From Latrodectus hesperus (lineage: Eukaryota > Arthropoda > Arachnida > Araneae > Theridiidae): a DNA stretch of 64,000 bases. The number at the start of each line of letters is the position of its first letter. Position 1 is the first letter of the stretch. The notes under the pieces were generated by a model. That model made no database searches, was not told where the DNA came from, and saw only the letters and a program-made list of their open reading frames with translations. This document shows positions 31,511-45,591 of the stretch, one piece after another. The stretch is from contig CM075855.1 in NCBI GenBank assembly GCA_037975125.1, positions 108,283,912-108,347,911 on the forward strand. The letters run 5' to 3'. Both the position numbers and the translations under genes were made by a program.

Positions 31511-33430
31511 ACTCAACTTCTGAAAATACATATTTCATTCTGCCAATGAGTAAGAATCTGCAAATATGATATAAACATTTTATGTGAATTACTTAAAAAA
31601 GTATTAAATTGAAAACCTTGTGAAATATTATTACAACTAAGTCATCTCGAGCAATATGAATAACTGTTTTATATAGAATTTAAAAAATAAAATTGAATCA
31701 ACAATTTTAAATTAAAGACGGTTTATATATAAATAAAAGACGCACTTTTATTAAAGTTTTTGAAATGAAAAATTAGCATTTAATTACATATAATAGATAT
31801 CAAATATCTTCAATGGGTTTTAAGAAATGCTTAATAGCATGATAAAGTGTCCTTCCAGTAATTGGTCATTAAAATATACTTAAAGCTAATAATTAAATAA
31901 GCTTAAAAATAAAAATACACTTAAAATAACTTAAGTTTTCTTCAGTAAAAATTTTCTCTTCTTAAAATGCTCTGATGACCTCTCGATTTCTAACAGTATA
32001 TTTTTATATCTTATAGTTACAACAAGTTTAACACTTGCAAGTTCCTAAAATTACGCGAACTTTTCATATTTTAATATTATTTTCATGGAGTTAATTAAAA
32101 TTGTAGTTGGAATCATCTTGTTTGGCAATATTTATGGAACCTAAGTCAAATTACTTCATAATTCTTAAATAAAATTATTCTTTTTAATTTTAATTATTTT
32201 TCACAGAAATGTTTATTAAAATAATTAAGATTCGTGAAGTTATTTAGGAAATTTTATAATATTAAAATTAATTAAGAATTTAAAAGTATCTTAACTAAAA
32301 TAATGGGCATTTAATTTAAAGTAGTAATTTATTTTCATTTTATGAACCTTTATTAATAATTTTGGACTTTAATGCACGATGAATTTTCATTTTGCAGACT
32401 AACATTTAGATTGACGATATTTATGTACGTCTTTATTCATTAAAGAAAGGCTTATCTCAAATATATAATATTTGCATTGTAAATATGATTATAATTCACA
32501 ATAAAACCATTTTATTATGTATTATTATTATTAAATAATAATACACAATAAAACCATTTTATGAGTTTTTATTATGTATTATGTGATTGTTTATAAAAAG
32601 AAATCATTGTAATTATAAAATTATATTGCGTTAGATATGAAATAAACTTATTATTTAATTTCAGTATTTCAATTGAGAAACTCCCAAATTTGACACATCT
32701 GCTGCAATTTCATATCCAGTACGAGCACATTTAATTAATATTTACTTCACGAGTCTACTTCACGGTTACACTCTGGCAAAAAACGTCTTAATTTGCCAGA
32801 AAATGTTAGATATTTTTGTCAAAATGTAATAAGAGAAAAATATATAATAAGTTAGCTTTTCTGAATTCACGGAAAATTTATCTCTTGTCTGATGTATTTC
32901 TAAGCTTTTATTGTTTTACAACAAGTTGAAATTTAAATAAACTTAAAAAATCGATACTTTTCCATGAACACTTGAGCTAATTTATATTACTTAACCCAGA
33001 AGATAATTAATCGATATTTCATTATAAATTATTTATGATATAATATTTTTACATGCATTTTTATTTAATAATAAAAAATGATTTTCTTTTTACAATAGTA
33101 AAATCCATCAAAAATTGTCCAGATATTTTTCACTTATAGAATTTTATTAAAATTACGAAAAAAAATTATTCTCTGTAATTTATCCCTTTAATATTCGAAA
33201 AGTATCGTAAAAAATATAATAAATAATTAATCTTGAGAAGATTCAGATAATCCTAAGAATCAATTTATAATTTTTATAAATTTAGATTCTTTACATTGAA
33301 ATTTATTTTCAAATATTATTTTTTTTAAATTTACTTTTAAACTATTAAATAGTTTTAAAAATATGAAGCTGTGATAATGCACATATTATAAAATTAGGAA
33401 AACTGTTATTCGCATTATTTTCAAATCTTG
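31511..33430. other. AT-rich intergenic
   Basis: A segment 'cacaataaaaccattttat' is repeated around 32500 and 32543. No coding signal. Confidence 0.45.
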
Positions 33431-34535
<1,105 letters not shown>

Positions 34536-34815
34536 AAATGGCGGCAAGTGGAAGTAGCAGATTTGGGTCAGATGACTGAGATACAAATGTATATCTGTGT
34601 GTTGTTGTTAATAATCCCAGATGATCCAATTGCAATACCAGACCAACTCCACAGCCACTTGGAACTGTCAGGAAATCCAAAAACATAAGGAGCTTTGAAA
34701 AATCCTCTTTCCATGTCAAAATTCAAGCATCCCAAGATATGCTCAAACGATGCCTGGTATGTAGTGTATTCCGGGTAAATCACAATGGAAATACTAGTTG
34801 CCTGGTTGCAAAATG
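34536..34815 (-). pseudogene. LINE ORF2 3' terminal fragment
   Basis: Two overlapping minus-strand frames carry the C-terminus of a jockey-like ORF2: YQASFEHILGCLNF, which is the His-Cys part of the terminal zinc-knuckle-like motif, followed by the ending CGVGLVLQLDHLGL, also found at 14266-14978. A frameshift separates the two parts. The 3' side carries aacaacaacac near 34605. The copy is short, 5'-truncated and inactive. Confidence 0.65.
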
Positions 34816-34833
34816 TGTCAATGTGTCATCATT

Positions 34834-35003
<170 letters not shown>

Positions 35004-35103
35004 GCGATACTATCACCTATATATATGGATACTATACTATATATATATTAAATATTTATGTATAAATTTATTTATAGGTATATATCATACTATATATATA
35101 GTA

Positions 35104-36543
35104 TACAATAATCTCACAAAAGTGATGGTGACTACCATTTAGATATACAACAGAAATAGTCTGAAATAAGCAATAAAAATATTTTTTGGGTGTTTTTTTA
35201 CTCAAAAGCAATTGGCAGTAATTTATAAAATTGTCTACAATATTTCTCTCCAGATTGCTTAGGAAAATTTATGTTTTTTAGCTGTGTGCAGCCATAAATG
35301 CAAAACGAAAAGAAACTTCGCCTGAAGTTCGAAAATTAGTTGTTCATTTGCATATTGAAAGTGGAAAATCTATTAGAGAAACTGCTGAAGCTGTTAACTT
35401 GAGTCATTCAACAGTTTTCAATATCATTAAACCATATAAAAAGAATCATATGATTCAGAATAAAAGAAGACATGGCCGACCATCAAAACTATCCAATGGA
35501 ATAAAGCGAATAGTCATTCGAATTATTAAAAAAAAATCAAGGAATGAGTGCTCCTAAAGTTGCTGTTGATTTACAAGCATTATATGGAGTAATTTTTAAT
35601 CCTGAGACTATTAGAAGAGTAATTCCATCTGCTGGATATCAGGAAAAAATTCTTCGTAAGTGAAAATAGAAAACTCAGACTGACTTTCGCAAAATTCAAC
35701 ATAAGCAAAAATTCTGATTACTGGAATAAAGTTATATTTGCTGATGAGAGTAAATTTAATATATTTGGTTATGACGGTCGAATCTTAGCGTGGAGAAAAC
35801 CGAGGGAAGTATATCGTCCGCTGGAGTTGGTGTTCTTGTTTATATTGATAGTAAAATAATATATATATTAGTTATTTATATCAGTACAAGTATATTGACA
35901 TTCTAAAGCAAAATTTGCACTTCAACACAAAATTTGAACATTCTGAACGATTTTAAATTCTACCAAGATTATGACCCCAAGCACACTGCTTTGAACCTTA
36001 GATTCTGGCTGCTGTATAACTTTCCTGAAATAATGAAAACACCACCACAATCTCCAGACTTCAATTCCATAGAGAATATTTGGCAAGAATTGGAATCAAG
36101 AATTCGCAAACACACCATTTTTTCAAAACAACAATTAAAATCGGTGCATCAAGAAGAATGGGAAAACTCACTGCAGAAATCACAAAAAATGAGTCAAATC
36201 CATCCCAAGAAGATTAAATGTTTTAAAAGTAAATGCAAATCCAAAAAATATATAAAACCTTTTAAAAAGTAAAATGTTTGGATAAATATTTGATGGAAAA
36301 ATAAATGTCCCATCACTTATGTGAGCTTTTTTTTTTTTTTTTTTTGCTCCGTTCTAAGTAATTGTATTTTTATTTAATTAATACTTTAATATTTTTATAA
36401 AATGTGTGTTATGCAATAATTGTTACTAACTTTAAATAAGAAACACACAAACAAAAAATTGTACATGTATTTTTAATTAATTTTAATACAGTTTCCTTTT
36501 GTAAAGCACAAGTTTTCCATCATTTTTGTGAGAGACAATGTAT
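35104..36543 (+). mobile_element. Tc1/mariner element, end to end, inactive
   Basis: Imperfect terminal inverted repeats of about 25 bp (left TACAATAATCTCACAAAAG at 35104; right, read in reverse, TACATTGTCTCTCACAAA, ending at 36543) enclose a broken transposase. Both ends lie in TA-rich sequence, in keeping with TA target choice. The 1.44-kb length is normal for Tc1/mariner. This is the only copy in the window of a protein-coding Tc1 type with both ends recognised. Confidence 0.82.
35300..36272 (+). pseudogene. Tc1-type DD34E transposase, frameshifted
   Basis: The transposase would cut and paste the element through a DDE RNase H-fold. Visible parts in order are: an N-terminal HTH (GKSIRETAEAVNLSHSTVF, about 35358), a GRPSKLS hook, the first Asp block (VIFADESKFNIFG, about 35728), the second Asp block (FYQDYDPKHTALN, about 35950), and the Glu block (SPDFNSIENIWQELE, about 36055). 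Thirty-four residues separate the second Asp and the Glu, so all three catalytic residues of a DD34E enzyme survive. Frame is lost at a poly(A) run near 35530, again near 35660, and between about 35850 and 35930. The product cannot be made. Confidence 0.85.
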
Positions 36544-38180
36544 ATATATACATACATACATATATATAAGCTTTCAATTATCATTTTTATTTTTTAAAAT
36601 ACAGTGCATGAATACAAAATGCAATGTATTAGACATTCAAATATACTTAATAGGTGCATAGAGTTAAAATGTGTTGCATAAACTCCTAATGATATTTTAG
36701 CATTATTTCTTTCTATAACATATATTCAATGATACGTATTCTATAACAAGTAAATATGCAATACTGATACCAATCTAAATAATTAGAAATAAAAAAATAT
36801 ATATTTGAGATAGAACTTTAATAGGAAAGGGAAAAGGAAAAGCTTATTCGAAGTTTAAATATTTGTTTCCGTTTAATTCTTTCTTTTCCAGGAAAGAGAT
36901 AAGTAGAAATCAATATAGGAAAATAGCTTCGAATTCTGTAATGCACAACTGCTTTTCTTTTGAAGCATAAATTTAAAAAAGAACTTCTGTTTAGATTATA
37001 TAGAAATTTTTTATTATTCAATGTCTTGTAAACAAATTAAATAATTTTATTATTAATTATTTTTTATAGGAGCAATAGCTTTTTGTGAAATAGCTTTTTT
37101 CCTAATTGAATGAAATGTTAATTAAAAGTATGAAATTATAAATATTGTTTTTTTATATGTATTTCTTTTATATTTTGAAACTCCCCTAAAATAATATTGG
37201 CAACTATTTAGTTAATGACATTTAGTTATACATACTAAGAAATTCATACAAAAATGTAATAAAATATGAAATTTCAATTAAAACTAATTTTTAATTTAAG
37301 AAAATTACATATGCTCTTTTTTGAATACATTAATTTAAGAAATTAACAAGCAAAAATAAATATTGCTAAGTGAAATTCCGGTTGAGATAAGTTTGTTTAT
37401 TTTAATTGGTTTTAAAATGTTTGATAGAATTTACATTTTTCATTTTAAGCTGTGAAATATATCGTTACACTAAATTTGCTACAACAAAAAAATCAATATA
37501 TCAATACATATTATACCTAAAATGAATTAAGAAATAGTACATGAAATACCTTTAAAGTATTGACTAATCTGAAATTTTAAATAAAAATTAATTTAAATTT
37601 GTCAGAAAATTACCATACATTAAGGGCTAAAGTAAATGAAATATTTACAAATAAATATTACATAAAAGTTTTATTTTATGTAATATTTATTTGTAAAGAT
37701 TTCATTCATATTTTAATCTCGATAACATGAATCAATCTTGTAATAAATAAATATAGCATAAAAACTTTATTTATTTTGAGATTGAGTTATGTTATTGAGA
37801 TGAAAATGTTACAAACTATTCTTTTCCTTGACAAGTTAGATATAATTATTATTTTTGAGGTTAATAGTATCTTACCTATCTCTATTAGAATCCTATTTCA
37901 GATATTTTAAAATTTTTAAATTTGAATTATCAAATTAGGGCAAATATAAATTATGATATGATTTCAAGATTTATTTTGAAAACAAAACTCCATTATGACC
38001 CATTAGTACTTGAAATTATAAAGCCTTCAGAAATATTGCGCGATATGTGTGAAAATTAAAATTTGCATATGCATATAGTAAATTAAATTTATTCATACAT
38101 TTATTTTGAACTCACTATTTAATTTCATTTCCTTTTTTAATCTAAATTAGAATGAATACAACTATATACATCCGAATAAG

Positions 38181-38181
<1 letters not shown>
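36544..38181. other. AT-rich intergenic with one perfect palindrome
   Basis: It starts with a degenerate TA/CATA tract. The inverted repeat at 37644-37697 is the only structured item. The minus-strand frame at 36818-37021 has no resemblance to a known protein. Confidence 0.45.
37644..37697. repeat. Perfect 24-bp inverted repeat
   Basis: The arms (tttacaaataaatattacat plus aaaa, and the exact complement) are separated by a 6-nt loop. Confidence 0.87.
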
Positions 38182-38274
<93 letters not shown>

Positions 38275-38286
38275 TAGATATATATA
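38182..38286. repeat. (TA)n-(GA)n compound microsatellite
   Basis: A TA array of about 67 bp followed by about 13 GA units, next to the 3' end of the BEL/Pao body. Confidence 0.97.
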
Positions 38287-38306
38287 CAATGCAGATACAT
38301 AATACA

Positions 38307-38789
38307 TTAATCTGAAGTAAAACAACAACAAAACAACAAATGTTTAAACAATAAGTAAAATAGCAATTTTAGATGCATAGATGCAGGTCTTTGGACAAAA
38401 CTTCCATTTGGTAATTTTAATTTAACAAAACGAATTATATAATCAGCACCTGGATATGTTTCTACATTTTTTGCAATAATATAGTGTGTAATTGGAAGAT
38501 TGTATTCTTTTACTAAGACAATAGCGTTTGGTTCAACATTTATTTTATCAAATTGCCATTTGGTGCTTGTTTGCAAATTGTTCTAATGCTTTCTTTTCCA
38601 GGATTTCTATACATTTTGCGCAATTTTAGTGATTCTTCTGTATTTATCAAGTATATTGTGCTCTATAGAACACAAATCTGGTTCAACAATGCCACATAAA
38701 TCTCGCCATATTAAAAAATGTCTAGGTGTAAGAACATCAAAATTATAAGCTTCTGATGAAACAGGAATGAGAATTCTGGAATTTAACAT
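38307..38789 (-). pseudogene. BEL/Pao integrase C-terminal region (DUF5641)
   Basis: The first frame contains DVLTPRHFLIWRDL, matching the 'LTPGHFLIG' block at the end of BEL/Pao integrases. The second has KNVETYPGADYIIRFVKLKL and QRPASMHLKLL, matching the 'G.DG..R...V' and 'RP..KL..L' blocks of DUF5641. A stop and frame change near 38600 separate them. It ends at about 38307. Confidence 0.75.
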
Positions 38790-38868
38790 TCCTTTTATTT
38801 GAACAGTTGGTATGAAGAATTCTTAAAGAGTCAATGCAATGTTGGCAATGATACGTTTTAGATGAAAT

Positions 38869-39189
38869 TTAAACGACGTTACTCCCGCTTTCCAAATTCC
38901 ACTGAAATTGGGGAGGAATGAATTTCCATTCGACTCCTTCAGTAGAGAGTATATTAGATATTTCCTCACTTGGTTTTATTAGAAAATTGAGTACTTTTTT
39001 AAATTCTTTTGATGCCCTTACAAAATTTGCGGCATTATCAGAAAAGATTCTAACACATTTATCACTACGCGAGAAAAGTCGTTTCAAGATAGCTATGAAA
39101 TCCTCTGATAATAAATCTGTTACTACCTCTAAGTGTATCAATTTAGGAGCAAAGTACACAAAAACAGCACTATAAAATTTGTTTTCCAA
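38869..39189 (-). pseudogene. BEL/Pao integrase core fragment
   Basis: This is the middle of an rve-type integrase core: YSAVFVYFAPKLIHLEVVTDL, then IFSDNAANFVRA with the second catalytic Asp, then EGVEWKFIPPQF. The amino-terminal part with the zinc-binding motif and the 'DFAGP'-type block holding the first Asp is absent because of the adjacent deletion, so strand transfer would be impossible. A plus-strand frame here is a shadow. Confidence 0.82.
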
Positions 39190-40238
39190 GACATCCCTAA
39201 CGTTTTCACAGAAGCACTTTCATCATTTTTAAAGACATATTCTATTTTATCTGTTGGTACTTGTGAAAGTAACTGAGGACTTAGAGCTCCATTCATACAA
39301 ATGCATTCCACCTGTTTTCGATATGTCTGTTAATTAATACTGAATTTCTAAAGCTCTTTTCACATTTGGTGCACCACTGAGCACGTCATCAACATAAAAA
39401 TCCTTTTTAACTACCGGTGACGCAAATGGAAATCTTTCTATTTCATCTTCAGCCAATTGAAGAAGAGTTCGGGTGGCTAGAAACGGAGCACAAGTTGTTC
39501 CGTACGTAACAGTAGTCATACGATAAGTTTTCAATCCAGTACAGTCATGATATCTCCAATAATTCGAAGTAAATCTTCCTGTGATTGATATACCTTCATT
39601 TGTCTGTACATCTTTTGTACATCGGCTGTGAAAGCAATCAAATGTTTACGAAATCGTAAAAGAGTTGACCTAAATTCATGTTGAACAGTTTCACCCTTTA
39701 ATAATGTATCATCCAACGAAATACCATAAGAAGTTTTTGTTTAAGTATTAAATACAACTCTAAGTTTTTTCGTACTTTTGTCTGGTCTTAGTACAGATTG
39801 GTGAGGAATATAATAATGAGGATGTGGAAGAACTCTTTCATCAACTTCTTCCATATACTTAAGATCCTCATATTCTTTGAGAAAATCGTGATAAAGTTCC
39901 TTAACAATTGGATTTCTATCAAGTCGAATTATAGTACTCTTGAGCCTTCTAATGGCCAAATCTCTGGATAAACTCAGTTTGACTTTGTTTTTCACTAATG
40001 GTATTTCAACTATATAACAACAGTTAATATCTCTATAATGAGTGACATTAAAATATTCCATAGAATATTTCAATTCATCAATCACAGGAAATTTTTCTTT
40101 CAAAGCTTCAAACTCCCAGAACGACTTCAGTGTTTTGTCTAGGTTACTGACTTCTACTAATTGGCAAAACGTCTTGTTAGTAGAGTTACATGACACACTA
40201 CCAGTAACTAAATAACTGGAAAATGTATTTTGGAGCAA
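39190..40238 (-). pseudogene. BEL/Pao reverse transcriptase, broken
   Basis: From the right: NPIVKELYHDFLKEY and PHHYYIPHQSV-like sequence before the RT palm (PHYYIPHQSVLRPD, then KLRVVFNT), then AFTADVQKMYRQMKV with the first palm Asp, then FYVDDVLSGA at about 39395 with the paired active-site Asp residues. A last stretch at about 39200-39300 has the 'SSKS...VKTLGMSW' end of the palm. A stop near 39740 and frame changes near 39530 and 39330 interrupt it. RNase H is missing. Confidence 0.85.
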
Positions 40239-40274
40239 AATATGCTCATATATTCTAATTTGACTAGGTTTTAA

Positions 40275-40453
40275 GAATGGTTGCCTGCCCTATAAACGGG
40301 TACCTATGGCATGTGTGTAGAGCAAAGTCATCACCTTCATGGTGCTCTAATTAAAACCAAAGACGCTCCCAATGGACTTAAATTCACATAGCCAATGCAT
40401 AGCGAGCTTGGCTTGTCCAAGTGCCATTAGTAACAACAAACAACAACAACAAC
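40275..40453 (+). mobile_element. SINE-A-type copy inserted in BEL/Pao
   Basis: It carries the SINE-A 3' module (gagcttggcttgtccaagtg) and a tail of five AAC-like units, preceded by a short stretch unlike the usual head. The direct repeat aggttttaa at 40266-40274 and 40454-40462 marks the insertion site. Skipping the insert, the BEL/Pao pol reading on the minus strand continues in register, which confirms the nested order. Confidence 0.88.
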
Positions 40454-40458
40454 AGGTT

Positions 40459-41000
40459 TTAAAATTTTGAAGAAAGTTTTAGCTCCAAGAAAAGTATCTA
40501 CTTTCGATGGTTCAAACACTGAGTCTTCAAGGGCGATACCCGTAGGCAATTGTAAACTGCGAATATCTAATTGTTGCATTGGTGTCAAATTAGTAATTTT
40601 AGGAACTACTAAGAATTTGATATATATCAAGGGTTCATTATATTTACGATAGATGTCGTTATTTACTAATAATCCTATTGATACTAACGACCCACATTAA
40701 ATCCTCCAAGTGGAACATTAATCTAATACTTCTTTTTAATCCCAAATTAGTTGCACACAATCATTAGTAATAAAAGAAGCTTGAGAGGTGCTATCCAATA
40801 TAGCTCTAAGCCGCTTAAATTCTCCGAAATAATCTTTCGCGTAAATAAAAGCAAGACTAAAAAGAAGTCTTTTTCGTTTGTGGAATAAAATTCTGAATCA
40901 CTTCATCTTTCTTCAATACGCCAGATGAAGAGTCTTCACTTTTGGCTAGTGCCAGGTGGAGGATGAAATGGGGAAATTAGTTTGGAAACTTCCGGATATA
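40459..41000 (-). pseudogene. BEL/Pao aspartic protease region
   Basis: A segment reading RLRAILDSTSQASFITNDC resembles the BEL/Pao retropepsin active-site block, normally 'LDSGSQ.SFI'. The Gly is replaced by Thr here, so the protease would be damaged. It is followed by NDIYRKYNEP and by VDTFLGAKTFFKILKP, which precedes the SINE insertion. Several stops lie between these pieces. Confidence 0.65.
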
Positions 41001-42190
41001 TTTATTTTAAGTGTTGGACGAATTTGTGTTTTGAGAAAGGTTGCATATCTCCGATCTAGCGCAAAAGAGAATGATGTTTTTGGTGAGATTCAACACATCT
41101 AGAGTTAGACTAGCATTCATTTAATTTATATGAGGAATTCAGACAGTTTAAACACACAATTTTAGATTTACAAAAATTAAACCATTCAAGTACTTTCGTT
41201 TTCAGAAATAATTGGCATTTATACAATGAATGATTTGAATCACAAAGAATGCAATATTTTGTAGCAGCTTTAATCAAACATTTTAGATTTGTAAGATAGA
41301 AATGAGTTTTTGTCATTAATATTAATAGTGTTTGAAAACTTGGGTTAGCAGCGTTTAAGTTTTATAATATTTGATATCGTTTTTCTAAGAAATTGATGAA
41401 AACATCCCAAGTTGGCATTTCATGAGAATCAACAGTTAATTGAAATCATCTATGAGTTTTTCTTTATATAGTTTAGCACAAACTAAATTTATAAACAAAA
41501 TATCAACAAATTTATTGCGTTCTAATTCCAAAGCTTTCATAGAACGAATGTTTTTTCCAAATTATCAATAAGCATAAGGGGTTCTAAAGGGTTTTCTTTT
41601 GTTATTGGTTTACAATTAATTAAATTTTAAATATGGCTTTCAACAATTGGTTTAGTATTCTCATAACAAAGTGTGAGAGTTTTAAATACCGATTCATAAT
41701 TACCATTCGGTGGTGATGATACCTGTTTTGAAACACTTTTAAGGGAAGCATTTTAATAGTAACACTTCTGATAATCTTGGATTATTTTCAATTAGATTTA
41801 GAAACTGTTGCTTAAAAGCGCTCCAGTTATTAAATTGACCATCAAATTTGGTAATAGAATTTTACGTTATCGCAAACACTTTTTTGAACACAATAGCTTT
41901 TGTTTTTAACTTCAGTTGATTTGTAAAGAAAAAGCTATGCACTGACCTGAAATTCTTGAATCTTTTCGTCAATTTCTTCCCGAGTGTTTTCTGCTTTTTT
42001 TAAATACCTCGTCATTTTCTATTCTTGCTTTACTACTTCATTGTTTATGTTGTACGTAAATTTGGTTTTAATATCTTCCAATGCATTTAGAACTGCACGA
42101 AGTTCAGTTTCTTCTAAATCTTTTAATGTTTTCAAAGAAAGTTTAGCTAATGTAGCTTGAATACTGCCACGTGTTTTCGATTTAATATCT
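41001..42190 (-). pseudogene. BEL/Pao gag-like region with zinc knuckle
   Basis: At 41110-41316 the minus strand has KYCILCDSNHSLYKCQLFLK, a CCHC-type knuckle, and a second Cys-rich stretch (CKSKIVCLNCLNSSYKLNEC). To its right, to about 42190, interrupted frames match the helical gag region of BEL/Pao (for example LSLKTLKDLEETELRAVLNAL near 42110). It is heavily mutated. Confidence 0.65.
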
Positions 42191-42390
42191 TAATGGATGG
42201 CACAATTCTTATTTAGTTCTCCGGTGCTGTGGACCATAAAATGTAGTGTAATATTTTTCGAATAATTCCAATTACAAGATAAACGCTTCAACTGCAGACT
42301 TAAACACCCCTCGTACTCCCGGTCATGAACAACCTGGAGATTAGAAAAATAAATTTTATTACTGTGAAAATAAAACAAAACTTATCTTTC

Positions 42391-42392
<2 letters not shown>
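42191..42392. other. Possible 5' leader of BEL/Pao
   Basis: This is a less AT-rich stretch to the right of gag. It could include the leader, but no LTR or primer-binding site could be identified. Confidence 0.3.

Positions 42393-42462
<70 letters not shown>
42393..42462. repeat. (TA)n microsatellite
   Basis: A TA array of about 70 bp. Confidence 0.97.
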
Positions 42463-42465
<3 letters not shown>

Positions 42466-42822
42466 GCATTTATGATAAGTTAAACTAATAAAATAAGAAT
42501 TCTTTTATATATAACTTATTTGAAACAGTTATAAATTCATGAATATTCCATTATTTTACATCTTTAAGACACTGGTGCCACTCTGACCTTCCTGAGACCT
42601 TTCTTATACAATGACAACCTTTTAGCCTGCCCTATATAATACTCATTCACTAAGAAATAACACAGATGACTGTTATATCAACTTAAAGGGTCACATATAT
42701 TCTACAAATGAATAATTTAACTTCATCTTCTATTTAAATAAATGCTAATCAATGCCTTGGATTCATGCCTTAACACTCTGCTGCAGACCTTTTCTTAATT
42801 ATGAATATAAATTCAAATTAAT
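42463..42822. other. AT-rich intergenic
   Basis: No supported feature. Confidence 0.4.
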
Positions 42823-43788
<966 letters not shown>

Positions 43789-45380
43789 TAAATCGAAGAA
43801 TGAATTAATTAATTACAACAATGTTACTTATTGTAGTCTGCTAGTAATAATTCTTCATATACATGTAACAATATTTAAGTATATTTACAGTCATACTTTA
43901 GTGTTATAACAATTTTATTTCCCTCAAAAATATGAAGAACATTAATAATCAAAAATGTATTTCGCTACATCTTCCTTGTTACACTTTACCAGGCATCAAA
44001 ATATGGTAATTTAAAGCCTTTAATAATAATCATTTTTAATTCTCAACTATGACATTTTTCAGAATTTAAAACATATAAATTACATGTTAACAAAAGGATT
44101 ACGTGTCTGATTAGTGTCTGATTACATGTATGATTTGTGAATCCATTAATTGTATTTATTGAAAAATATTATTTTTAAGAGATGTATATTAGCATTAATA
44201 TTTTGTTTTATTTTCACTGTTAGAATATATTTTAGTACCTCCATTCCAAATAATACTTTTTATTATTGAATCAACATTTTAGTATTTATTTCATGAAACT
44301 CGTAAATGTCAGAAACAAGGGTAATTTGCATAAATATTCATTAAAAATTGGGATATAATCTGCTTCGTTACACGTGACTGGAAAAATGGAATTTTTTTGA
44401 CATTTTAAAGGGGAAATATTACCTTACAATGTGTACATGAAATTATTTCTCTCTACATTTCAATTAAATTACCATGCAAGAAGATCTGTATTTAGTTATA
44501 AAGAAATTTTATAAAAACTGTAACTTCCTCTATTTAACAGTATTCCTCTTCTGAACGAATGCTAATCAATTTTCTTTAACGAATACTAAACATATGTATT
44601 TATATACTTTCACATTTAAGTACATAAAATATTTACAAGTAAATGATTTTTGTATTAATTATTAATTCTCCTATTTCTACAAAAGAAAGATAAATATACT
44701 TATATTACAAAAGTATGATGTATATAAGTGCAGATTGTTCTAAATTTTCAAACTTTACACAACAAAATGTGAATATATATTATGCGAATTTTGAGACAAA
44801 TCTCTTTAAATAATGAGAAAATATTATCCAAATTTTATTACTTATGGACAGCCACTCATCGAATTTCCAGAAATTACTTCTAATTTCAATAATTTTGGGG
44901 TAGATTTCACTTCATCCTAATTTCGTTTCTCAAAAAAAGCAACAGTTATTTTTGGCCCATATCATTAATTTACTTCAGATTCTATCATTTATCTATTAGA
45001 AAGAAAATTGCTGATCACTTAAAAAATACCAAATTTATGTTCAGAAGAATTTGTTGTTTAAGAAATTTTAAACAAAGCAATTCAAATTTTATTAAATGCA
45101 TTTTTTTCATATAATTGACTTTAAGTTTATAATTTACTTGTTTTTTAAAATTTAAAAATAATATATGTATTTTTAGATTAGAAAAATATATTTTTCTTTT
45201 TCTTTAAGTGTGCAAGAATTAGTAACTGATTTTACAATTTGTTTTATTATATTTAAAAACTATTTGTTATATACCGCAATCCAAGAAATGCAGCTCCAAG
45301 AAACACCAGCAATATCACTGCGAAATTTATTTGAATTATAACACATTACTGAAAGATCAAATCATTGAAATTACAGCTCT
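43789..45380. other. AT-rich intergenic
   Basis: No supported feature. Confidence 0.45.
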
Positions 45381-45393
45381 TGTGAACTATGGG

Positions 45394-45578
45394 TGGGTTT
45401 GGTTTGTTTGTCGCTCAATGGTCATTTTTTGCACACGAGGGCTAATTAGATCGGTACCTACGGCTTAAAGTGGATTCCAAACCACTACAAACATCCATGC
45501 CCAATTGATGGTGGGATTCGAACCCACGAACTGTTGAACCGAAGGCAAGAGAGCTAACCATTCGGCTGCCAGCTCGGC
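45394..45578 (-). mobile_element. SINE-E, short tRNA-derived SINE with 13-bp TSD
   Basis: On the minus strand a tRNA-like head (A-box region TGGCAGCCGAATGGTTAGC; B-box GGTTCGAATCC within GTGGGTTCGAATCCCAC) is followed by about 110 bp of body. The direct repeat tgtgaactatggg at 45381-45393 and 45579-45591 is perfect, which fixes the length at 185 bp. The body is unlike the other SINEs here. Confidence 0.88.
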
Positions 45579-45591
45579 TGTGAACTATGGG

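Larger units (their letters stand above)
38307..42190 (-). mobile_element. BEL/Pao LTR retrotransposon body, degenerate
   Basis: Read right to left, the order is a gag-like region, CCHC knuckle, protease, reverse transcriptase, integrase and C-terminal DUF5641. That is the standard BEL/Pao arrangement. All segments carry stops or frameshifts. The segment between the reverse transcriptase and the integrase catalytic core is deleted. A SINE interrupts it at 40275-40453. I compared the sequences outside both ends and found no matching LTRs. The body is instead flanked by (TA)n arrays (38182-38286 and 42393-42462). Confidence 0.85.

Noticed and set aside
38319..38340. AAC-rich tract as the tail of another SINE
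   Set aside because: There is no SINE 3' module next to it. It lies at the end of the BEL/Pao region.
38182..42462. (TA)n tracts as parts of paired LTRs
   Set aside because: The sequences beside the two arrays do not match each other, so they are independent microsatellites.
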